This document shows, piece after piece, positions 33,562-40,452 of a stretch of DNA of 64,000 nucleotides. The position numbers and the translations under genes are program-made. How positions within the stretch are numbered: the stretch's first letter is position 1; each line of letters begins with the position of its first letter. Location: NCBI GenBank assembly GCA_051653605.1, contig JBOFWL010000145.1, forward strand, positions 248,001 through 312,000. Reading direction: 5' to 3'. A model generated the notes under the pieces. It had not been told where the DNA came from and made no database searches. It worked only from the letters and a program-made list of their open reading frames with translations. The stretch comes from JBOFWL01 sp051653605 (GTDB lineage Bacteria; Spirochaetota; Brevinematia; Brevinematales; Brevinemataceae).

Positions 33562-34217
33562 AGCGCCTCCGATAGATTCCGTCCACAAAATGACGCGATA
33601 GGGCAACGTAAACATATAGGTTTTATAGGTTTGCAAATTGTTTGTCCAAGGGCAACCATTGGTTTATTAAAGCTCAGCCATAATTCTTGAGGAATATTAC
33701 TACGGATAAAATTTTCCGTGTCTTCCGGTGTTTTTGTATTGCATAATCCCCATCGGTTACTGATACGATGCACGTGGATATCAACACATACCGAAGCTAT
33801 TCCAAAGCTTTCTCCCAAAACCATATTTGCCGTCTTGCGCCCCACACCAGGGAGCGTTAATAGAAGATCCAGATCCGCAGGCACTTCTCCATTATATTTA
33901 GAAAGTAAAATTGTTGCAATTTTTACAATACTTTGAGATTTCGTTTTATAAAAACCCACTGGAAAAATCGCTTTCGCAATTTCATCTGCGCCCAAGGCTA
34001 CAATTTCTTCTGGCGTTTGTGCTTTTTCGAAGAGTCGTAATGCTGCAGGCCCCGTAGTTTCATCTTTAGTGCGTAAGCTAAGTATCGTTGATAACAAGAC
34101 CATAAACGGGGTTCTTCCCATAATCTTACTGAAATGCTCAACAGGCGCTTGCTTCAGCACAGGATCATTTCGAAGAATATCAAAAATTTTGGGAAGGGTT
34201 GAAGGATCAAAACCCAT
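33558..34217 (-). CDS. nth: Endonuclease III
   Basis: A DNA N-glycosylase/AP lyase that removes oxidised pyrimidines. The 219 residues carry the helix-hairpin-helix LPGVGRKTANMVLGESFG with catalytic Lys about 128, the catalytic Asp about 146 (VCVDIHVHR), and the 4Fe-4S loop C-x6-C-x2-C-x5-C (CKPIKPICLRCPIASFC), complete near the C-terminus. Length and motifs are typical. It overlaps the ComEC-like gene by 11 bases and the cyclase gene by 4, so all three are co-translated. Confidence 0.95.
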   Translation of the reverse strand: MGFDPSTLPKIFDILRNDPVLKQAPVEHFSKIMGRTPFMVLLSTILSLRTKDETTGPAALRLFEKAQTPEEIVALGADEIAKAIFPVGFYKTKSQSIVKIATILLSKYNGEVPADLDLLLTLPGVGRKTANMVLGESFGIASVCVDIHVHRISNRWGLCNTKTPEDTENFIRSNIPQELWLSFNKPMVALGQTICKPIKPICLRCPIASFCGRNLSEAL

Positions 34218-35352
34218 TACGCACTCTCCTATGAATAATATATTTTTTTATTATAAATGTCAAAAATATCACGCCCAGTATGGCTATTGTCATTCTAGAA
34301 GACACTCTAAGTAGGCTATATGGCATCTCTGCAATAAGTTGGCATGTGGTTTCCATAATACGATAGACACCAAGAACCGCTTTTTCCCATATAGGGAGAG
34401 GAAATAATGCTGCCAAGATACACAAGAATATAATTATTTGTGATAGAGGTATGATTACTAGATTGGGCAGTAAAAAAAGAACATTAATTTCTTTAAAAAA
34501 GAAAAGCACAATCGGTAAAACACCTAATGTAGCAGCTAGACTAATTGAAATTACCCCTCCCCAGTAGTTACCAAAAAAAGAAGATAATCGCTCATCCCAA
34601 AAGCCACTCAAAAAAATAATACCAGCCACAGCCATAATACTCATCATAAGAGATAGCCCCCCCATTCCTAGAATCAGTAGTATGATAAATGAAATCACTA
34701 GCACCATCGCTGGATGAAGATGCCATCTAAAAGATGCGTTAAACGCCCAAAACACATGGAATAAAACTGCTCTCATCAGCGAGACTCTTATTCCGCCTAA
34801 AAGTAGATATCCCATTGAAAACGGTAAGGCAACTAGTGGAGCAAATTGTCTCCTTACGCCAAGCTGAATGAGAATCCAAAATATAAAACCAGCAATTAAC
34901 CCCACGTGCAATCCTGAAAGAGCCATAAAATGACTCATCCCTGCACTACGAATATATTCCGCAAAAAGAGGGTCTAAAAACTCTTTATTTCCAAAGCTCA
35001 AAGCTAAGATTAGCCCCGAACTTCGAGAATCAAACACATCTCTCACTTTTTTTTGGGCAGATAGCCTCCAACTGGAGATTCTTTGCCATAAAAAAGAAGA
35101 TGGATGAATAACTTTTACTTCTTCTGCATAAAAACTCTTGCTTCTAGGGTAAAATTTCCCTTTAAGGTGCAGTTGCGAGCCAAATGCGATATCGTCATAG
35201 TAAGGCATATGAACAATTATTGTACCCATATGCAGTACGATTCCTTCTGGCGTTAAATCCGGAAAGGCGCGTACAACAACATTTGTTCGCATACTCTGCG
35301 TATACGCATCTACTCTACAGAGCAGAAATAGGATCAGCAGGAGACGAAACAT
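34207..35352 (-). CDS. ComEC/Rec2-like membrane protein, channel domain only
   Basis: The 381-residue protein has a signal-like N-terminus, a small beta-rich segment (about 25-90; DUF4131-like) and a polytopic region with the competence-family signature SHFMALSGLHVGLIAGF (about 138-154) and about nine hydrophobic helices. Full-length ComEC proteins also have a C-terminal metallo-beta-lactamase domain and are 600-800 residues. That domain is absent here, and its HxHxDH motif is not found downstream. It may be a DNA-uptake channel or a divergent relative. It overlaps the upstream dehydrogenase-fold gene by 38 bases and nth by 11. Confidence 0.75.
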   Translation of the reverse strand: MFRLLLILFLLCRVDAYTQSMRTNVVVRAFPDLTPEGIVLHMGTIIVHMPYYDDIAFGSQLHLKGKFYPRSKSFYAEEVKVIHPSSFLWQRISSWRLSAQKKVRDVFDSRSSGLILALSFGNKEFLDPLFAEYIRSAGMSHFMALSGLHVGLIAGFIFWILIQLGVRRQFAPLVALPFSMGYLLLGGIRVSLMRAVLFHVFWAFNASFRWHLHPAMVLVISFIILLILGMGGLSLMMSIMAVAGIIFLSGFWDERLSSFFGNYWGGVISISLAATLGVLPIVLFFFKEINVLFLLPNLVIIPLSQIIIFLCILAALFPLPIWEKAVLGVYRIMETTCQLIAEMPYSLLRVSSRMTIAILGVIFLTFIIKKYIIHRRVRNGF

Positions 35353-36466
35353 TGCTCAATTCTGCAGCATTATTTAAGATATTCATCAACTCCGAATATC
35401 CAGCAGGCTTGGGTGTTTGGCTCATAAAATCGTAGCGTGCCGCACATCGAGCCGCATTTTGAAGTTGAAAACTTGTTGCCTTAAATGATGTAAATGGCGC
35501 CAATTCCATATGGCTATAGAGATTTTTGAAAAATTCAAGTACAGCAAAACTATTTTCTAGAACATCTGCTTTTTTGGGTAAATCCAAGACAGTGAGAAGT
35601 TTTTGCATTTTATCCGTACTTTGAGGAAGCATATATTCCAAGGCTGGTATAAAGGTTGCCGCAGCTCCTTCAACCTCCGAGCATAATGCCGAAGACTCTA
35701 ATCCCATTCCTAAGGCTGCGGTCATCCCCAATGAGGAACTTTCTACCGCAAAAGACGCCAACAAAGCTCCAACCATCATCTCTACTTTAAGAGAAGTGTT
35801 AATGGGTTCGTTAGGAAGACGCATTCCTGCTCGTGCTAATATTTCAACCGCACGAAGGGCATAACTCTCTCCCAAAAAATTAAATTTTCGAGAAAGGAGA
35901 GCTTCAACCGTATAAGCAATACTTTGAAAACTCGCCATTAAGATGTCACTAACCCTCATTTGTTCCGCGTAAGAACCATCAAGCAAAAGCCACGATGCAC
36001 GAGAATTAGCATCTTGGTAGGGGCGCTTGATATGATCATAATCTTCCGTGATATAATATGTCGACAAAAGACCAGGATAAATAGAAGGTAAGGTAGGAAT
36101 TTCGATGTAGTCGGGGCGAAAAGAAATCCTTTCATCCGTTGCTTGCTGCACCATCGCTCGTGCAATAGCAAGGACATCAGAATTGCCAAAACCCACCACT
36201 GTTTGAGCCCTTGATTCTTTCACAAGAAGAGTCCCTTCTTTTAGCTCTCGAGAGGTTGGATTGGTTGAAATTTCAAAAGGAATCAATCCATATGAAGCAT
36301 TTTCGATATAACGACGTAAATTTTGAGCGCTGCCTGAATATCCAAAGACATCATCTGTAACCAGAATGATTCGGCGACGAGCAATTTCACCAAGTTGGCT
36401 AAGGCCTGAAAAACTTTCATAGCCTTGAATAATCTTAGTGGGAATATGAAAATATTGAAAATCCAC
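35315..36466 (-). CDS. Iron-alcohol-dehydrogenase-fold protein without metal ligands
   Basis: The GTG start is supported by an AGGAGG site. The 383-residue sequence follows the Fe-ADH/glycerol-dehydrogenase fold: an N-terminal nucleotide domain (IILVTDDVFGYSG, VVGFGNSDVLAIARA at the GGGS position, IEIPTLPSIYPGLLSTY) and a C-terminal helical domain. All four metal ligands of the family appear lost. The D-x3-H pair reads Q181 and Y185 in MASFQSIAYTVEALLS, and the region of the two later His (about 241-290) has none. It is therefore unlikely to be a standard metal-dependent dehydrogenase. It is part of a long operon; function unknown. Confidence 0.7.
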   Translation of the reverse strand: MDFQYFHIPTKIIQGYESFSGLSQLGEIARRRIILVTDDVFGYSGSAQNLRRYIENASYGLIPFEISTNPTSRELKEGTLLVKESRAQTVVGFGNSDVLAIARAMVQQATDERISFRPDYIEIPTLPSIYPGLLSTYYITEDYDHIKRPYQDANSRASWLLLDGSYAEQMRVSDILMASFQSIAYTVEALLSRKFNFLGESYALRAVEILARAGMRLPNEPINTSLKVEMMVGALLASFAVESSSLGMTAALGMGLESSALCSEVEGAAATFIPALEYMLPQSTDKMQKLLTVLDLPKKADVLENSFAVLEFFKNLYSHMELAPFTSFKATSFQLQNAARCAARYDFMSQTPKPAGYSELMNILNNAAELSNVSSPADPISAL

Positions 36467-36522
36467 TTTGTCCTCCTTGACCTTTTTTTATCGGCAGAAG
36501 GATATTCAAAAGTTGAATTTTT

Positions 36523-37803
36523 TTAATATTGAAGAGAATTTTTATGGTTTTCGCAGGCTAAACAGGCTTCCACTGTTGGAGATATATCGGAAAAGCTGGC
36601 AATCCGATTTCGTAAAATCTCCGCAAGCTCAATTTGTGATACCGTACTAACCAGATACTGATTGATATTTTCAAAGCCTGCAGCGGTACCCGATCGTAAA
36701 TTTATCACCACCCGCCAAGGAGTACGGAAATTTTTAGCATCAAATGGCGTATAAAACCACTCCTCATTATAGGGTGTTGCCGAGCCTATTGCCTTACACA
36801 CGGCATGCACCATATCGCTCATCCCATGGATTTCTTCCAATCGATGCGTATGAGGTTGAAGATTTGATGACTTAGAAATAATCGATATCAGCCCCGCCTT
36901 TCCTCCTACCTCTAAGCAACAGAGTGCATGCTCATTTTGAGCAATTACAAGATTATTATCCACCGCAGTATGAACAGCAAACTCTGTATAAATTTTGGAA
37001 TTTCCAGCAAATAACTCTTGCTCTCGAAGAAGTGGGCGCCCCCAAAAATCGGTGGCCAGAATCTGCTTATGCCAATGCTCGAAAGAAGCCCCAGCCAAAG
37101 CAAGCCAATTTTGAAACGTTGAGATATATTTAATATGTGGATTTCTCACAAGCATCGCATCATGTATTAAAATAATATCCTCGTAGGAAATACGATGCTC
37201 TTGCCAGCTCATCCTCCCAGACGTAAAGAGATCATCTCGCGTTTTAGGGTTGATGTTGAAATGACGCCCAGAGGTGAGAAGTTCGTGGAACCCACTAAAA
37301 AATGGCTTTAAGTTTTCAATCATGTTGTTATCATCTAAAACATAATCTTGCTGAATACGTGCAAATTTAAGCTGGAGAAGCTCTTGCAAATAGTGATTTA
37401 AAGAGGGAGAACTAAGATATTCTTCCATGGCAAGCAGCTCTGAAGCATGGCTATCAATACCATAGTGGGATTTCCAATAATCAAAAGAAAAAATCTCGAA
37501 AAGGTTGCCCTGACGTCGAAATAGAGTGTCGTCGTGAATCTGTAAATGAGGGTAAGAAATTCGAGTTGCCCCCTCTTGAGTAAAGCACGTACGCGATTTT
37601 TCAGGGGTAGCATCAGAAAGACGCCCCATACAAAAAGCACAATAGCATTCCGGAGTTTGGTTTTCCACCGGTGTCAAATTGGGTGCAAAAAAGACAGGTG
37701 ACCGCCGGCTAACTCCATAGAAAGCATGCGTATCCAAAAAAGGATGATAGCTTACTTCTGACCCATGAGAGTAAAGGGGATTTTTTGTATCAAACCACTT
37801 CAT
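36523..37803 (-). CDS. GalT/HIT-superfamily-like protein (DUF4921-like)
   Basis: I set the start at 37803, overlapping the upstream small-protein stop by 4 bases (ATGA). The 426-residue product has a zinc-type CAFCMG near the N-terminus (about 54-59), a C-terminal CLAC pair, and WLALAGASFEHWHKQILATDFWG (about 270-292). The last recalls the HxHxQ nucleotidyl-transfer motif of galactose-1-phosphate uridylyltransferases, with HWHKQ here. It most resembles a GalT-like family of unknown substrate. It is part of the alaS-to-cyclase run. The reaction is not determined. Confidence 0.65.
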   Translation of the reverse strand: MKWFDTKNPLYSHGSEVSYHPFLDTHAFYGVSRRSPVFFAPNLTPVENQTPECYCAFCMGRLSDATPEKSRTCFTQEGATRISYPHLQIHDDTLFRRQGNLFEIFSFDYWKSHYGIDSHASELLAMEEYLSSPSLNHYLQELLQLKFARIQQDYVLDDNNMIENLKPFFSGFHELLTSGRHFNINPKTRDDLFTSGRMSWQEHRISYEDIILIHDAMLVRNPHIKYISTFQNWLALAGASFEHWHKQILATDFWGRPLLREQELFAGNSKIYTEFAVHTAVDNNLVIAQNEHALCCLEVGGKAGLISIISKSSNLQPHTHRLEEIHGMSDMVHAVCKAIGSATPYNEEWFYTPFDAKNFRTPWRVVINLRSGTAAGFENINQYLVSTVSQIELAEILRNRIASFSDISPTVEACLACENHKNSLQY

Positions 37804-37985
37804 CGAGTTCTTGCTGCCTCCACAACGCGAAGAAGCCATAAAAATGAGAGCAATGCTACGGTTGTCCACAAAGCATAGGCTGGGATAACTTCAAAAAACG
37901 GAGTTTTAACAACAAAAAATTCGTAAAACGAAACAAGAGCTACAAATGTGAAAAAAACAGTTGAGAAAATAATGACTTTTTTCAT
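37800..37985 (-). CDS. Small two-helix membrane protein
   Basis: The start at 37985 has AAGGAG upstream; the frame to 38021 is rejected. The 61-residue product is almost all hydrophobic, with two predicted transmembrane helices (about 4-22 and 31-52) and a basic C-terminus (RVVEAARTR), which places it cytoplasmic side in. Small membrane proteins of this kind often attach to larger partners. Its neighbours are a TPR protein with an N-terminal anchor and a GalT-like protein. No family is recognised. Confidence 0.65.
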   Translation of the reverse strand: MKKVIIFSTVFFTFVALVSFYEFFVVKTPFFEVIPAYALWTTVALLSFLWLLRVVEAARTR

Positions 37986-37995
37986 AAGAATCTCC

Positions 37996-39348
37996 TTATT
38001 CCGAAACAAGCATGCTAACATTCATCTCATCAAAAAGTTGAATGTCTTGAGCACGAATCTGATCTCTAACATCTGATAATACTGGAGATGGTGAAAAAAG
38101 AATTATTCTATTAATTCTTAATTCATCTTTGAGGCGTTGTAAACTACTAACAAAACTACGCGGCAAATTTTCTGAAGAACACCAAAACACATAGAGAAGT
38201 TTCATTACCCCTCCAAATTTTGGGTCGGATGTCGCAACAACGTAGCAACCTTCTGGCAAAAACTGGTATTGCTGAGGAATGACGTTTTGTTTACGAACAA
38301 AGTCAACAACTCTATTTATAAGCCTTGTTTCATTAAGAGTAAGTAAATCTTTGAACAGGTCCTTCATCCGTTGATTTCTAAATTCGGCATATTTTGAAGA
38401 AACATCACGAAATTCTGGTGCCGTCTCAAGGATAATCTCCCACTGTTTAATAGCTTGATCAACATCTTCTGCATCTATATACATTTCGGCAAGATCATAA
38501 TGAATCTCTAAAAGCTGTTCTTTAGGACAAAATTCAGGTTTGGCGTAGGCAATTGCCTTGAGAAGGGCTTGAATAGTCAACAAATTATCGCCTGTTTCCA
38601 TATAAATCTTGGCCAATCCCGATGCAGCTTTAAATCGATGAATAGAAGATGAAAATGTCTCCACCTTATTAAAATATCGAATGGCTTTAGAGGTATTTCC
38701 TTCAGAAATAGCAATACTTGCAAGTTTAAGCCATATTTCAGGATCAGTGGGATGAAGTTGTGCCAATCTGATGTATGTATTATGGGCATTTGTAAATTCT
38801 TTTTGATCTATATAGAGATTTCCCAGCTCAAAAAGAGTATCTGAGTGCGAATTATCTAATTGTAATGCCCTAGTGAAGAGATCCAACGCCTCACTAATTT
38901 GGTTCTTTCGAAGAGCCAACATTCCTCTTGCATAAAAAAAATCGGGATGATTAATCTTTGTTTTGACAAGTCTTTTAAAGCAAACTTCAGCATCTTCAAG
39001 CCGATTTACATTACAATACCATAAACCAAGCCGAAAAAAGAGTGTTGCTAAATATTGAGGTTCATACTTTAGCCCTGCTAGATCAACATTTTCAAAAGCA
39101 TTAATGGCATCCGTTTTACGCCCCATCATCCATAGAATTTCACCTAACCAATAGCCTAAAAAAGCATTTTTTGGTTGGTGTTTGAGGCGCATTTGAATAT
39201 AGAGAAGAGCTTCTTCGAGCTTTCCATCCTCAATAAAGTGCTGAATACGCGATACTTGACCCGGACGAACCACAAATATTCGAATTATCAAGCTCGATAT
39301 AATAGCAATCATCGTAATAACACAGAGAAAAATCAAAAAATCAATCAT
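37996..39348 (-). CDS. Membrane-anchored TPR protein
   Basis: The 450-residue protein has one N-terminal transmembrane helix (about 3-28) and six or more TPR units (about 38-300; SDTLFELGNLYIDQKEFTNAH, PEIWLKLASIAISEGNTSKAIRYF). A C-terminal domain of about 115 residues (VATSDPKFGGVMKLLYVFWCSS, RINRIILFSPSP) does not look like TPR and is of unknown type. TPRs mediate protein assembly. Its start codon overlaps the stop of the secreted TPR gene (TAATG). The conserved C-terminal part deserves a structure search. Confidence 0.75.
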   Translation of the reverse strand: MIDFLIFLCVITMIAIISSLIIRIFVVRPGQVSRIQHFIEDGKLEEALLYIQMRLKHQPKNAFLGYWLGEILWMMGRKTDAINAFENVDLAGLKYEPQYLATLFFRLGLWYCNVNRLEDAEVCFKRLVKTKINHPDFFYARGMLALRKNQISEALDLFTRALQLDNSHSDTLFELGNLYIDQKEFTNAHNTYIRLAQLHPTDPEIWLKLASIAISEGNTSKAIRYFNKVETFSSSIHRFKAASGLAKIYMETGDNLLTIQALLKAIAYAKPEFCPKEQLLEIHYDLAEMYIDAEDVDQAIKQWEIILETAPEFRDVSSKYAEFRNQRMKDLFKDLLTLNETRLINRVVDFVRKQNVIPQQYQFLPEGCYVVATSDPKFGGVMKLLYVFWCSSENLPRSFVSSLQRLKDELRINRIILFSPSPVLSDVRDQIRAQDIQLFDEMNVSMLVSE

Positions 39349-39962
39349 TAGATAACCCTTTTTTTCTCATAGAGAGCATCCGGATAAGGAATTGCTTCGA
39401 AATTACGAAAAGGCCATAATTCATCTCGTTGTGGCTCCTCTTTTTTGGATGATTCAAAAGAAAAATCAGGGCTTCTCAAGCGATCCAATGCAGCCTGAAC
39501 AGAATCTTTTGTTGGCCCTTCCGGTGCATTTTCCAGGTAGGCGCTCCAGTTAGTATCTGCATCATCTTTTTGTTGCTGTAAGTAGGCTGTAGTACCTATC
39601 ATACGAAGAGCTTCTATGTTTGAAGGATTATAGTAAAGTGCTCGCTCAAAATTAACTCGGCCACTATCATAAAATTTCAAAGTGAAAAGAGCTAAGCCTC
39701 GATTATAGTGGCTTTGTGCCAAAATAGAAACTCGTTTTTCTTGAGAAAGAGTTGATTGCTCAACCTGTTGAATAAGTTCGGCGTAGAGATCTGCGCTTTT
39801 AGCATAGAGCCCTTGGATAAGGTAAAGGTTAGACAAACGAAGAAGATCTTCGGGAGGTATCACCTCTAATGCTTGACGACGACGTAATGAGAGAAATTCT
39901 TCCATTGGGTCGACACTCTGGGCAAAAGAATCTACAATGCAGAAAAAGAAAACCAATGCCAA
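39348..39962 (-). CDS. Secreted TPR protein
   Basis: The 204-residue product starts at TTG (39962) and opens with a signal peptide (MALVFFFCIVDSFAQS); no strong ribosome binding site is seen, so the start is uncertain. TPR-like repeats follow (about 40-150: LSNLYLIQGLYAKSADLYAELI, AQSHYNRGLALFTLKFYDSGRVNFERALYY). The C-terminus is acidic and Lys/Glu-rich. It is coupled to the membrane-anchored TPR gene and may form a periplasmic partner for it. Confidence 0.65.
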   Translation of the reverse strand: MALVFFFCIVDSFAQSVDPMEEFLSLRRRQALEVIPPEDLLRLSNLYLIQGLYAKSADLYAELIQQVEQSTLSQEKRVSILAQSHYNRGLALFTLKFYDSGRVNFERALYYNPSNIEALRMIGTTAYLQQQKDDADTNWSAYLENAPEGPTKDSVQAALDRLRSPDFSFESSKKEEPQRDELWPFRNFEAIPYPDALYEKKRVI

Positions 39963-39975
39963 GAGTCTAATTATT

Positions 39976-40443
39976 TTAGACCTCAGCTTCTTGGATTCGA
40001 CGCAATACCAAGTCTCGTAAAGCTGATGCTGTAGTCACCCCATTGAGAGATGCCATAAGGTCTGTTTTATCAACAGTTTCCACAATAAGGCGAAGCATAT
40101 CAAGTTGGTCTTGGGGGTGCCCACCTTCTTCAACAAGTGCTGCAAAAAAGAGTCGGGTTGCCTCTTTATCGTATGAATCAAAATCTCGTCCTTCTTTAAC
40201 AAAAACAACAACGAGCTTCATAGAATCGATACTAGACAAACGGGCATGAGGCACTGCAAGCCCCTTGCCTAAGCCTGTTGAGCCTTTTTGTTCTCGCTCC
40301 CAGAGTGCATTAAATGTTGCTTTTTCATCCACGCCGTATTGAGAAGCAAAAAAAGCTGAAATTTCTTTTATAATGCCTTCTTTATCTGAAGATTGAAGAC
40401 CAATTTTAAAGGCTTTTTCGGTAAGCAAATTCTTAATAACCAT
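39976..40443 (-). CDS. PTS EIIA protein of the fructose/nitrogen type
   Basis: The 155-residue domain belongs to the PTS EIIA-2 (PtsN/Fru) family. It has the phosphorylatable His in GLAVPHARLSSID (about His 66), REQKGSTGLGKG before it and an AALVEEGGHPQDQLDMLRLI segment. As a stand-alone protein it is more likely a regulator of the PtsN kind than a sugar-specific component. It lies 9 bases downstream of alaS in the same transcript. A tandem EIIB protein at 25002-25496 is of a different PTS family (glucose type). Confidence 0.85.
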   Translation of the reverse strand: MVIKNLLTEKAFKIGLQSSDKEGIIKEISAFFASQYGVDEKATFNALWEREQKGSTGLGKGLAVPHARLSSIDSMKLVVVFVKEGRDFDSYDKEATRLFFAALVEEGGHPQDQLDMLRLIVETVDKTDLMASLNGVTTASALRDLVLRRIQEAEV

Positions 40444-40452
40444 GAGATTCTC

